From assembly GCA_900540985.1 (NCBI GenBank), contig UQIC01000007.1, positions 1-64,000 on the forward strand: 64,000 bases of DNA. Direction: 5' to 3'. Below are positions 9,292 through 18,793 of the stretch, piece after piece (position 1 is the stretch's first letter; the number at the start of each line of letters is the position of its first letter). This DNA is from an uncultured Collinsella sp. Lineage in GTDB: Bacteria > Actinomycetota > Coriobacteriia > Coriobacteriales > Coriobacteriaceae. The notes below the pieces were generated by a model. The model searched no databases, was not told the origin of the DNA, and saw only the letters and a list, made by a program, of their open reading frames with translations. The position numbers and the translations under genes are program-made.

Positions 9292-9681
9292 ATGTCGGGT
9301 TCTTCGGTCCGCATGTACCGAGCCACGCTTCGCACAAACAGCGCACCGCCCAAGCTCGTCGTCGTTGAAGCAGAATGCCTTTCGCCCGATGAGCGCACGG
9401 CATTTGCATTGCTATCAAGTCGCGTCGCCGCCGTTCTGATCCCTTGCCCGGCGCAAGGTGAACTTGCCATCCAATGCCAAACGCACAGCTGCCCGCTCAA
9501 TCAGGCTGCCGTAATCGCAACCAGCCAACGCGGCCTGCCGCTCCTTCTAGAAGCCGGCATCGCACTCGCCCTTCGTGGCGCCGGATACGAAAACGAGGCC
9601 GCCGCCGATATGGTCTTTAAACCACGATCGAGCGGCGGCCTCGCAGCAGCCATTGAATATATGTGCAGGCTCGTTGCCTAA
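9292..9681 (+). CDS. hypothetical protein divergent from Xre regulator
   Basis: 129 residues from the ATG at 9292, chosen for the CAGGAG site six to seven bases upstream; the 9268 ATG would overlap the operator. The sequence is a compact Ala-rich alpha/beta-looking protein (VRMYRATLRTNSAPPKLVVV, later SSRVAAVLIPCPAQGELAIQ) without signal peptide, membrane segment or known motif. Three Cys occur in the middle (IPCPAQ, IQCQTHSCPL). I do not recognise the family. Control by the neighbouring Xre protein is likely from the shared operator. Confidence 0.6.
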   Translation: MSGSSVRMYRATLRTNSAPPKLVVVEAECLSPDERTAFALLSSRVAAVLIPCPAQGELAIQCQTHSCPLNQAAVIATSQRGLPLLLEAGIALALRGAGYENEAAADMVFKPRSSGGLAAAIEYMCRLVA

Positions 9682-9690
9682 AAGGACAAG

Positions 9691-10074
9691 CTAGAAACCA
9701 AGGCCAAAGCCCGTTCCGGTAATCGCCGAGTACATAAAGTAAACGTTGACCACGTTGAGGAACACACCCGTGATGCAACCGTTGCGCAGGTAGCGCTCGC
9801 ACACGATGCGCGCCATGGCGGCGGAATCATCATTGTTTTTAGCCTGGCGTCCTGCCGTAAAGTACGTCGCCACGCTCAGCAGCAGGTTGAGCACCGGCAG
9901 TGCCAGCAACTCGTAGCTCTTGCCCCAGCGCGTCGCCTCGCCGGCGGCATTAAACTTCGTTGCCACCTCGGGACCAATGCTGGGAATCACAAACGCCGCT
10001 ACCACCAGCGGAAGCACTGCAAGCACCAGCAGCGCGATGCCCATGTAGCCGGCTTTTTTGCCATATTTAAACAT
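9691..10074 (-). CDS. DUF1648-type small membrane protein
   Basis: 127 residues with a membrane segment at about 9-32, followed by FNAAGEATRWGKSYELLALP, which matches the hallmark of DUF1648 proteins (a His/Phe-N-x-x-G-x-x-x-R-W-G segment), then a second helix (LLSVATYFTAG) and a third near the C-terminus. It lies 11 bases downstream of ychF on the same strand and is probably co-transcribed. DUF1648 occurs in SdpI-like immunity proteins and in proteins of unknown role; nothing here distinguishes them. Confidence 0.7.
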   Translation of the reverse strand: MFKYGKKAGYMGIALLVLAVLPLVVAAFVIPSIGPEVATKFNAAGEATRWGKSYELLALPVLNLLLSVATYFTAGRQAKNNDDSAAMARIVCERYLRNGCITGVFLNVVNVYFMYSAITGTGFGLGF

Positions 10075-10085
10075 GCGCGTCGTCC

Positions 10086-11162
10086 TTACACGTTAAAGCG
10101 GAAGTGCACGACGTCGCCATCGGCCATGACATAGTCCTTGCCCTCAATACGCAGCTTGCCGGCGGCCTTGGCGCCCTGCTCGCCGCCGAGCTCGATGTAG
10201 TCGTCATAGCCAATGACCTCGGCCTTAATAAAGCCGCGCTCAAAGTCGGTGTGGATGACACCGGCGGCCTGCGGGGCGGTCGCGCCCTGACGAACCGTCC
10301 AGGCCTTGACCTCCATCTCGCCGGCCGTAAAGAACGACTGCAGGCCGAGCAGCTTGTAGGCAGCCTGAGCGAGCACGTCCAGGCCGGGCTGCTCCAGGCC
10401 CAGGCTTTCTAGGTAGTCGGCGGCGTCCTCGGGATCGAGCTCGGAAAGCTCGGCCTCGATCTTGGCGCAGATCGGCAGCGGCTTGACGCCATCGATGGGC
10501 GCCAGGTCCTCGTTGAGCATGTCCTCGTCTACGTTGGCCACATACAGGATGGGCTTCATGGTGAGCAGGAACAGGCCCTTGGCGGCGGCACGCTCCTCGT
10601 CGGTCATCTCCATTGATGCGGCGCGCTTGCCTTCGTTGAGCCAGGCAAGCAGGCGCTTAGCGACCTCGAACTTGGGCATGAGTTCCTTGTCGCGCTTGGC
10701 CTCCTTCTCGAGCTTGGGCAGCTGTTTCTCGAGCGTGCCCATGTCGGCCAGGATGAGCTCGGTCATGATGGTGTCGGCATCGCCGGCAGGATCGACGAAC
10801 TCGCCCGTGCGGCCCACCTCACGCATGACGTTGGGGTCCTTAAAGTAGCGCACGACCTCGCAGATGGCATCGGTCTCGCGGATGTTTGCCAAGAACTGGT
10901 TGCCCAGACCCTCGCCCTCGTTGGCACCCTTCACCAGGCCCGCGATGTCGACAAACTCGACCGTAGCCGGCACAATGCGGCCGGGGTTGACGATGTCGGC
11001 GAGCTTTTGCAGGCGGCTATCGGGCACATCGACGATACCCACGTTGGGGTCGATCGTGGCAAACGGGTAGTTGGCGGCAAGGCCGGTCTTTTTGGTAAGC
11101 GCGGTGAACAGCGTCGACTTGCCCACGTTGGGCAGGCCCACGATACCGATGGAAAGGGACAC
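10086..11162 (-). CDS. ychF: ribosome-binding ATPase YchF (Obg-like)
   Basis: 358 residues from a GTG start at 11162 with AAAGGAG just upstream; the frame is open for another 95 codons with no conserved sequence. P-loop GLPNVGKST is at about 8-16, the switch region with DIAGLVKGA follows, an ATP-selective helical insert lies in the middle, and the C-terminal TGS-like domain ends in [13 protein letters not shown], the diagnostic YchF tail. Length matches the family (about 363). It binds ribosomes and hydrolyses ATP, with roles in stress and translation. Confidence 0.95.
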   Translation of the reverse strand: MSLSIGIVGLPNVGKSTLFTALTKKTGLAANYPFATIDPNVGIVDVPDSRLQKLADIVNPGRIVPATVEFVDIAGLVKGANEGEGLGNQFLANIRETDAICEVVRYFKDPNVMREVGRTGEFVDPAGDADTIMTELILADMGTLEKQLPKLEKEAKRDKELMPKFEVAKRLLAWLNEGKRAASMEMTDEERAAAKGLFLLTMKPILYVANVDEDMLNEDLAPIDGVKPLPICAKIEAELSELDPEDAADYLESLGLEQPGLDVLAQAAYKLLGLQSFFTAGEMEVKAWTVRQGATAPQAAGVIHTDFERGFIKAEVIGYDDYIELGGEQGAKAAGKLRIEGKDYVMADGDVVHFRFNV

Positions 11163-11289
11163 GACAGCTCCTTTTGGTACAGGTACTTCAAACCGTATAA
11201 GTATAGCGCCGCCACAGCATCCGGGCGAATCCGGACACCGCGGCGGCGCAAATGAAGCAGAGATGCGTGAGAGTTCGAGACAGCAGTCC

Positions 11290-12660
<1,371 letters not shown>

Positions 12661-12730
12661 TCAATCCATCCCCGTACGCGGCCTGCACGGTTTGGAATTG
12701 TTACCTAGAAGTGGAGTTTTTTATCTCTAG

Positions 12731-12770
12731 AATCGGCCTTGCGGTGCATACCGGCTCTGCAAGGCCGATT
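12731..12770. other. intercistronic hairpin between PTS and GH4 genes
   Basis: AATCGGCCTTGC at 12731-12742 pairs perfectly with GCAAGGCCGATT at 12759-12770. No U-tract follows on the minus strand, so it is more likely an mRNA processing or stabilising hairpin than a terminator between two co-transcribed genes. Confidence 0.5.
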
Positions 12771-12788
12771 GTTTCGATGGACGATGGT

Positions 12789-14399
12789 TTACAGAAGACT
12801 CTCGAACTTCAGAAGACTCTCGAACTTCTCGCGAACCTGCGGGACGGTAAGGCCGATAATGACCTGGATTGACTGACCTTGGACCACCAAGCCATGCGTA
12901 CCGATCGCCTTGAAGGAAGCCTCGGGTGCAACGACGCTCTTGTCCTTGACGTTAACGCGCAGACGGGTAGCGCAGTTAGTTACATCGATGATGTTATCCG
13001 TGCCACCGAGCAGATCGAGGATGTTCTCGGCAAGCACCAAGCGCTCATCATCTTTACTCTGGGCGACCGATTTGCCAGCAGCAGCACCGCCCTGCTTTTG
13101 CTTGTAGTCGGCCTTGGACTTGAGCTCGACCTCAACATCGTCATCCTCGCGACCGGGGGTCTTAAAGTCGAACTTGACGATCAGGAAACGGAAGACCACG
13201 ACCCAAAGGGCGGTAAAGCACAGACCGACAAGGATGGAGATGGCGTACTGCAGACCGTGTGCGGCCCAAAGGGGCAGCCAGTCCCACGAGAGCATCGAGA
13301 TGATGCCGCCGTCGAAGATACCCACGACGCCAAGGAGGTTTTGAGCCATGCAGCCAAGCGCTCCGAGCACGCAGTGGACGACGAACAGGCCGGGCGCGAT
13401 GAACAGGAAGGTGAAGTCAAGCGGCTCGGTAATACCGCAAAGCATAGCGGTAAGGGTGACCGGGATCAGCAGAGCCTTGACGCGCTGCTTGCGCTCGGGT
13501 TTGGCGGTCATATAAAACGCAATGGCGACGCCAAGCGAGCCGAAGACCTTAGTCCAACCAGGGCAGGTATAGGCAGCCCAGGGTGCGGCATCCTTAAGAG
13601 CAATGCTCGGATCGGCAGCCAGTTGGGGCAGGATGTTGGCCCAAGCGGCAAAGATGCCGCCGTTGACCGCCGCGTTGTCGTAATAGAACGGCGTATAGAT
13701 AAAGTGGTGCAGGCCTGTAGGGATCAGCACGCGCTCGAAGAAAGCAAAGACACCCACGCCAAACGTACCGGCGGAAAGGATGAATCCCTGGAAGGCGGAG
13801 ATAGCAGCCTGAACATGCGGCCACACCAGGCAGGCGATAAGAGCGACCGGAACCATAACGAAGAAACCGATCATATAGATGAACACGGAACCCGAGAACA
13901 CGCCCAACCACTCGGGGAGCTCGGTGTCGAAGAACTTATTATGCAGCATCGTGGCGATACCAGAGATAATGAGCGCGCCCATGATGCCCATATCAAGCGT
14001 TTTGATGCTTGCGATAGTGGAAAGACCAGTACCGCTGCCCGCCTCGACAGAGTAGTCGACCCCAAAGACAGGGCCCCACTGCCCCAAGATTGTGCTTACA
14101 AAGTAGTTGAAGGTAAGGTAGATGGCCAAAGCCTCCATGCAGCAGCGAGCGTTCTGCTTGTTCGCGAGCGAGATTGGCAACGCTACGCAAAACAGCAACG
14201 GCATCTGGTTAAAGAGCGTCCAACCACCCTGGAGCAGCACATTCCAGCAATCAAACCAAAGATGGCCCGCAGTGGCCATCTCGCCAAAGATCGCCTCTGT
14301 GGTAAACAACGTACCCAGGCCAACGACAATTCCGGAAAATGCGAAAAGAATTGCAGGCGTGTACATTGCACCGCCGAAACGTTGTATCTTTTGCATCAT
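12789..14399 (-). CDS. PTS alpha-glucoside permease EIICB
   Basis: About 536 residues from the first ATG of MMQKIQRFGG at 14399, with GAGAGGGGG upstream; a start at 14450 would add 17 residues. The EIIC domain spans roughly 1-430 with about ten membrane segments and the glucose-superfamily GITEPLDFTFLF motif. After a charged linker (about 425-460) the EIIB domain carries the phosphorylated Cys in DVTNCATRLR. There is no EIIA, so phosphate must come from an EIIA-Glc-like protein encoded elsewhere. It belongs to the GlvC/MalX group and should import and phosphorylate maltose-like disaccharides. The C-terminus ends in KFESLLKFESLL because of an 18-bp tandem duplication. Confidence 0.92.
   Translation of the reverse strand: MMQKIQRFGGAMYTPAILFAFSGIVVGLGTLFTTEAIFGEMATAGHLWFDCWNVLLQGGWTLFNQMPLLFCVALPISLANKQNARCCMEALAIYLTFNYFVSTILGQWGPVFGVDYSVEAGSGTGLSTIASIKTLDMGIMGALIISGIATMLHNKFFDTELPEWLGVFSGSVFIYMIGFFVMVPVALIACLVWPHVQAAISAFQGFILSAGTFGVGVFAFFERVLIPTGLHHFIYTPFYYDNAAVNGGIFAAWANILPQLAADPSIALKDAAPWAAYTCPGWTKVFGSLGVAIAFYMTAKPERKQRVKALLIPVTLTAMLCGITEPLDFTFLFIAPGLFVVHCVLGALGCMAQNLLGVVGIFDGGIISMLSWDWLPLWAAHGLQYAISILVGLCFTALWVVVFRFLIVKFDFKTPGREDDDVEVELKSKADYKQKQGGAAAGKSVAQSKDDERLVLAENILDLLGGTDNIIDVTNCATRLRVNVKDKSVVAPEASFKAIGTHGLVVQGQSIQVIIGLTVPQVREKFESLLKFESLL
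12792..12827. repeat. 18-bp perfect tandem duplication in the EIIB C-terminus
   Basis: CAGAAGACTCTCGAACTT occurs twice in direct tandem immediately before the stop codon, adding six residues (a second KFESLL) to the PTS protein without breaking frame. It looks like a recent slippage event. Confidence 0.85.
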
Positions 14400-14544
14400 G
14401 ACGGGGAATCCCCCTCTCTTCATTCGGAGCGACTGCGGTTTTGGCTTCACTCGAGACCGCAGACGCGCCGTTTGCGTGTACCTCGTGCAATAGGACGGGT
14501 GGGCCCGCTTCCCTGACTTCTTGCGCTTCCATTTTTATCATATC

Positions 14545-14560
14545 ACTTATCTAGACAAGT
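14545..14560. promoter_or_regulatory. GntR-type operator before the PTS-GH4 operon
   Basis: ACTTATCTAGACAAGT is a 16-bp palindrome with one mismatched pair, centred on CTAG. It lies about 145 bases upstream of the PTS start. The half-site recurs at 14676 in front of the divergent dehydrogenase, which argues for one regulator acting on both sides, most likely the UTRA-domain GntR protein at 15848. Confidence 0.65.
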
Positions 14561-14675
14561 TAGCATAAATACTACGGTCGGTAAACGGTTGATTATTGGC
14601 CGTAAACGGTATATGTCCAGTATTTCGCCTGCTAAATCTGACATAGCTGATGGGCGAATTTTATTTTTCTTTTCT

Positions 14676-14710
14676 ACTTGTCTAGATGTGCTTGTCTATA
14701 TCTATAGACA
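14676..14710. promoter_or_regulatory. paired GntR-type operators before the dehydrogenase-regulator operon
   Basis: ACTTGTCTAGAT at 14676-14687 repeats the half-site of the 14545 operator. TGTCTATA-TC-TATAGACA at 14693-14710 is a palindrome with perfect arms. They lie 47-81 bases before the ATG at 14757 and probably overlap its promoter. Confidence 0.65.
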
Positions 14711-14756
14711 TACCTATACTTCATTACAACATTCACCGCCACGTTAAGGAGTCACC

Positions 14757-15782
14757 ATGAAAAGCGCGGTCTTCTATGGAAAGCACGACCTCAGAGTCGA
14801 GGAATCGGCAAAGCCGGCCGTGGGCAGGCGCGACGTTCTGATCAACGTCAAAGCTTGCGGCGTCTGCGGTACCGACGTTCATATCTATGAAGGCGACAAG
14901 GGTGCAGCCGACGTTACCCCGCCCACGATCCTTGGTCATGAGTTTGCGGGCGTTGTCGAGGCCGTGGGCAGCGACGTCGCTGGCTTTAAACCGGGCGATC
15001 GCGTGTGCATCGACCCAAACCATCCCTGTGGCTGCTGCGAACCCTGCCGCGACGGAATCAACCACTACTGCGAGCATATGACCGGTTACGGCACCACCGT
15101 TAACGGCGGCTTTGCCGAGTACTGCTCCGTCGATATGCAGCAAGTCTACAAGTTGGGCGATCACACCAGCTTCGAGCAGGGCGCCATGACCGAGCCCGTC
15201 GCCTGCTGCCTGCACGGCATCGATATGTGCAACATCAAGCCCGGCAGCACAGTTGTCGTTATCGGCGGTGGCATGATCGGTCTGCTCATGATGCAGCTTG
15301 CTAAAAACGCCGGCGCCACCAAGGTTGTCTTGCTCGAGCCTGTCGAAGGCAAGCGCAAGGTTGCGCTCAAACTCGGCGCCGACCTGGCAATTGATTCCAT
15401 CCACGAGGACGTCCAGGCCCGCCTGAAGCAGGAGGGCGTCGGCAACGTCGATGTCGTTATCGAGTGTGTTGGCAAGCCCGTCACCATCGAGCAGGCCATC
15501 CAGATTGCCGGCCACAAGGCTACGGTCATGATGTTCGGCCTCACCAAGCCCGATGAGACAATCACCGTCAAGCCCTTCGAGGTCTTCCAGAAGGAGCTTG
15601 TGCTTACCTCGTCCTACATCAACCCTTATACGCAGCGTCGCGCGCTCGAGCTCATCGACTCTGGCAGGCTCGACGTTTCTTCGATGGTCGCCAAGGTGGC
15701 TTCCCTCGACGAACTCGGCGCCATCCTGTCAGACCCAGCTCTGCGTGCCATGGGTAAATATATAATCGACCCCAGCAAGTAA
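14757..15782 (+). CDS. zinc-dependent polyol/alcohol dehydrogenase
   Basis: 341-residue medium-chain dehydrogenase. The catalytic zinc site includes Cys37 and Asp40 in CGVCGTDVHIYEG and GHEFAG near 60; the structural-zinc cysteine cluster is in NHPCGCCEPCRDGINHYC; the NAD-binding glycine motif is VIGGGMIGLLMM. A strong AAGGAG precedes the ATG. Sequence style is that of sorbitol/xylitol, threonine or galactitol-phosphate dehydrogenases. It is divergent from the PTS-GH4 operon with shared operators and upstream of the GntR gene. The pairing suggests it oxidises the polyol released from a disaccharide alcohol; see findings. Confidence 0.88.
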   Translation: MKSAVFYGKHDLRVEESAKPAVGRRDVLINVKACGVCGTDVHIYEGDKGAADVTPPTILGHEFAGVVEAVGSDVAGFKPGDRVCIDPNHPCGCCEPCRDGINHYCEHMTGYGTTVNGGFAEYCSVDMQQVYKLGDHTSFEQGAMTEPVACCLHGIDMCNIKPGSTVVVIGGGMIGLLMMQLAKNAGATKVVLLEPVEGKRKVALKLGADLAIDSIHEDVQARLKQEGVGNVDVVIECVGKPVTIEQAIQIAGHKATVMMFGLTKPDETITVKPFEVFQKELVLTSSYINPYTQRRALELIDSGRLDVSSMVAKVASLDELGAILSDPALRAMGKYIIDPSK

Positions 15783-15847
15783 ATCGATCGACACCTGCGC
15801 GAGCAGTCCTCATCCACCGCTCGCGCACTCAGCTCTAGGAGACCGTC

Positions 15848-16603
15848 ATGGCGCGAGCCATCTTCCAAACCATTTATGACAACGTGAAGCAGTCGATTGA
15901 CGACGGCACATACGCCTATCTAAGCTATCTGCCTTCGGAGACTGAACTCACACAGCTGTTTGGCTGTTCGCGCATGACGGTCCGTCGCGCCATCTCGATG
16001 CTTGCGGCAGATGGCTACGTGCTCCCCCAGCAAGGCAAAGGCATGCGCGTCATTCGCAACATCAGTGACGAGACGAATCGTGGTGGCGGCGGACTCGAGA
16101 CCTTTAAGGAAATCGCAGCCAGCCGAGGCTTTGAGCTCAAAACGGTTACCACTGTCTTTGAGCTCCTCGTCTGCAACAAGGCGCTCTCCAAGATTACCGG
16201 GTTTCCTGAAGGCTGTGAGCTCACGCGTGCCAAACGCATCCGTTATGCAGACGGACGGGCCGTGTGCTCCGACGACTCCTATTACCTAAGCTCACAGGTA
16301 CCGGGGCTGACACCCGAGATTGTCAACGATTCGATTTATCGTTACCTCGAAGAAGACCTTGGCATTAAGATTGCCACGGGCAAACGCGATGTAACGATTG
16401 AGCATCCCACGCCCGAGGATGCACGCGTGCTCGATCTCGACGACTTTAACGCACTCGCTGTTGTACGCGGACAGACCTACAACGCCGACGGCATCCTTAT
16501 GGAATACACCGAGACCAAACAGGTTCCCAGCTTCTTTTTACTCCACGAAACGGTCACCCGCCGCAATAACGGCAGCGAGACCCATCAGAGCAGTATGAGC
16601 TAA
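15848..16603 (+). CDS. GntR-family regulator with UTRA effector domain
   Basis: 251 residues. The N-terminal GntR winged helix at about 8-72 includes LPSETELTQLFGCSRMTVRR; a UTRA ligand domain runs from about 95 to 240 (ELTRAKRIRYADG, later YTETKQVPSFF). This is the HutC/TreR subfamily, whose ligands are often sugar phosphates. It follows the dehydrogenase gene by 65 bases (a short hairpin with TGCGCGAGC/GCTCGCGCA arms lies at 15796-15827) and is probably its operon partner. It most likely represses both arms of the locus through the CTAG-centred palindromes and is relieved by a phosphorylated sugar. Confidence 0.9.
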   Translation: MARAIFQTIYDNVKQSIDDGTYAYLSYLPSETELTQLFGCSRMTVRRAISMLAADGYVLPQQGKGMRVIRNISDETNRGGGGLETFKEIAASRGFELKTVTTVFELLVCNKALSKITGFPEGCELTRAKRIRYADGRAVCSDDSYYLSSQVPGLTPEIVNDSIYRYLEEDLGIKIATGKRDVTIEHPTPEDARVLDLDDFNALAVVRGQTYNADGILMEYTETKQVPSFFLLHETVTRRNNGSETHQSSMS

Positions 16604-16612
16604 CCATCTAAT

Positions 16613-16684
16613 AGTTGCGGTGGAATAGTTCCTAGAATGGCCAGCTTAAGGGCAAAACAGGAACTATTCCACCGCAACTTTTTT
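16613..16684 (+). terminator. long-stem terminator after the GntR gene
   Basis: Perfect 21-bp arms (AGTTGCGGTGGAATAGTTCC at 16613 and its complement ending at 16679) enclose a 25-base loop and run into TTTTTT. The stem is longer than a typical terminator, so a repeated palindromic element acting as terminator is possible. Confidence 0.7.
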
Positions 16685-16734
16685 GGCCAGCGGGGCAGTA
16701 CCTGTTCCACCGGCCATCATTTACGCTCTTCTAG

Positions 16735-17988
16735 CTAGTCCGCGAGCTTCTCCACCTGATCGAGCATCTTGTCGAGCTTGGCCTTTGCTTCGGCTTTGAC
16801 CTTCTCAGCTTCTTCGTGAGCCTTCGCCTTCTGGGCGGCCTTTTCCTCGGCTTCGGGATCGACGACGACCAGATTGGACGCGTCGTGCTCAACAAGCTTG
16901 AGCGCATGCTCGGGACAAACCTTGACACAGGCGCCGCAGCCTAAACAATACGTGGACTCCAACGCAAAGCGGCCGCTTCCCACCAAATCGCAGGCGAACG
17001 TGGGGCACACGTTGACGCACTCGCCGCACGACGTGCACTTGTCAAAATCGCACTCCGGCGTGCTCACCTGCATGTTCTGGGCAAGCTCGGGATGGTTTTG
17101 CAGTGTCGAGAGCACCAGCTGCCGCCCATGGGTGAGCGAACGGCGACGCTTGGTCGTCGTGGTGCCGCACATGGTGTTGAGCGTGCGCTCCAGCTGGGTA
17201 ATCTGATGGCGATGGGCCTTGAGCTTTTGCGTCACCGAGGCCAGCGCCGCCGTCGCCGGGTTGAGCTTGGTCACCGTCAGGCCCGTGGTGCGGGCAATCT
17301 TTTCCATGTACTCCTTGCGCTCGTACTCGCGGCGCTTATGGCACTTGAGGCTCTTGGGGTCGACCTCTAGGCCCATACCCGTGCCAGACCACTCTTCGGC
17401 CTTCGCAATCGCCTCGCCAAGAATGTCCTCACCGCCGGTGTTGCGGCATTTATCGCACACGCCCAACGGCAGGTACACACTCACGTTGGGATAGTCGGCC
17501 AGTACCGAGAACCAGGTCTCTGCCGTAATATCGCCCACGCAGGCAACGACGACCTCGTTTTCACGCGGCATGCGTTTGAGGGCACGCGTGCAGGTGACGT
17601 AGGCGGTCTCGTGGCTCATAGCAGCAGAGACGATATCGTCATACAGGTTTTTAGGCGCCAGGCGCGGCGAGATGATCGCCTCGGTCGGGCAGGCAGCGGC
17701 GCACAGACCGCACTTGCGGCAGGAGTCGAGGATCTCGATGGCGTCTTCCTCGACCTCGATAGCGTTGACCGGGCACACGTCCATGCACGCGGTGCAGCCG
17801 CTTTTTTCGTTTTTGCAGGTCAAGCACGGAATGGTGTTGCCGCGCGGGCGCTCCTTGTAGTCGGCAGGATTCCACTGCGGCGCCGATGGATCGAGTGCAT
17901 CGGTCACGCCGCCAAGCGGGTTTTTAAGAAAGTCGAAACCCTTGCTGATCTCGATAATGTCATCAAACAGATCGTGTTCCTGCGCCAT
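16735..17988 (-). CDS. polyferredoxin-like 4Fe-4S protein
   Basis: 417 residues from the ATG at 17988, which has GGGAGGGG just upstream; the frame extends 10 codons further. Four ferredoxin-type cysteine motifs are visible: around 55-72 (CLTCKNEKSGCTACMDVCP), 90-100 (CRKCGLCAAACP), then after a central domain KCTSCGECVNVCP and CLGCGACVKVCP near 320-365. The middle carries two further Cys in GVCDKCRN. The C-terminus is a Lys/Glu/Ala-rich probable coiled coil. It is soluble with no membrane segment. It likely shuttles electrons in an anaerobic redox pathway, but the partner enzyme is not adjacent. I cannot assign a specific complex. Confidence 0.85.
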   Translation of the reverse strand: MAQEHDLFDDIIEISKGFDFLKNPLGGVTDALDPSAPQWNPADYKERPRGNTIPCLTCKNEKSGCTACMDVCPVNAIEVEEDAIEILDSCRKCGLCAAACPTEAIISPRLAPKNLYDDIVSAAMSHETAYVTCTRALKRMPRENEVVVACVGDITAETWFSVLADYPNVSVYLPLGVCDKCRNTGGEDILGEAIAKAEEWSGTGMGLEVDPKSLKCHKRREYERKEYMEKIARTTGLTVTKLNPATAALASVTQKLKAHRHQITQLERTLNTMCGTTTTKRRRSLTHGRQLVLSTLQNHPELAQNMQVSTPECDFDKCTSCGECVNVCPTFACDLVGSGRFALESTYCLGCGACVKVCPEHALKLVEHDASNLVVVDPEAEEKAAQKAKAHEEAEKVKAEAKAKLDKMLDQVEKLAD

Positions 17989-18139
17989 GCGCGGCCCCTC
18001 CCTGAGCAGTGCAAACAAGCAAGAGATAATGATACGCTATCGGCCCACGCCTTGGGCAAATTACATGCGGCGCATCTTTGCGGCAAATAGCCTATGGTCT
18101 ATCGCCGCCTCGATTGCACAAGATCAATCAAGCGCCAAG

Positions 18140-18646
18140 CTATGCCTCGCACATGAGCTGCACGAGCTTTTGTTTGGTCACCTTGGCCTGCTCGTTGGCC
18201 ATATTACGCTCGTTTCTAAAGACCGCATTTGCAACACCCTGCAGATCGGCATCGGAAATCTCGCTGCACGGACCGTCCATCGACGCCGCCGTGGGGCATA
18301 CGCACAACGGCAACTCGGCATAAAACGCAACGGCCTTGGCGATATCGAGCATCTTGCCGCCGCCAATACCCACCACCATGTCGCAATACTCGGCCTGGGC
18401 TTCCTTAGCCATTTCGACAACGGCGTCTTCCGTACACGGACCGTCATAAATCTTAAAGAACGGCTCACTTAGGTCTTCGTCCAGAAATCCATCGACGATC
18501 TGCTTGCACAGCCGATCCTCGGTGCCCTGGTCAAACAAGACATAGGCAGCGCAGCCCAACCATGACAAATACCTGCCCTGGCGCGAAAGCTCCCCCGGCC
18601 CCTGAACATACCGGCCGGGACCGCCGTAAACCATAGGAAGCGCCAT
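18140..18646 (-). pseudogene. glycerol-dehydrogenase-like gene with internal deletion
   Basis: 168 residues from the ATG at 18646 (AGGGTGG upstream). The first 130 residues match the N-terminal nucleotide-binding half of GldA-type dehydrogenases, with VVGIGGGKMLDIAKAVAFY and CPTAASMDGPCS aligning to the intact gldA at 18794. Sequence then jumps to a short charged tail (RNERNMANEQAKV). The central and C-terminal metal-binding region of about 200 residues, including its His ligands, is absent, so the product cannot be an active metal dehydrogenase. An in-frame internal deletion of a diverged gldA paralogue is the simplest explanation; a functional short derivative is possible. Confidence 0.75.
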
Positions 18647-18677
18647 ACGAGAATCCACCCTTCATCAAACAACGATT

Positions 18678-18740
18678 GGTGCAAACTAACCTGGCCCCTT
18701 TGCACCAACTTGGTGCGAAGGGGCCAGGTTAGTTTGCACC
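18678..18740. repeat. 63-bp nested palindromic element
   Basis: Perfect 23-bp arms (starting GGTGCAAACTAACCTGGCCC at 18678; complement ending at 18740) surround an inner palindrome GCACCAA-C-TTGGTGC. It lies upstream of the decayed gene and just past the gldA terminator, with no U-tract, and looks like a REP-type dispersed palindrome rather than a terminator. Confidence 0.7.
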
Positions 18741-18748
18741 ATAGCAAA

Positions 18749-18781
18749 AAGGGGCAAAGTCATCTGTTGGCTTTGCCCCTT
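18749..18781 (-). terminator. intrinsic terminator for gldA
   Basis: AAGGGGCAAAG/CTTTGCCCCTT arms of 11 bp with an 11-base loop. On the minus strand the hairpin is followed by TTTTGC. It starts 13 bases past the gldA stop. Confidence 0.8.
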
Positions 18782-18793
18782 CCTTAGCTTGAT

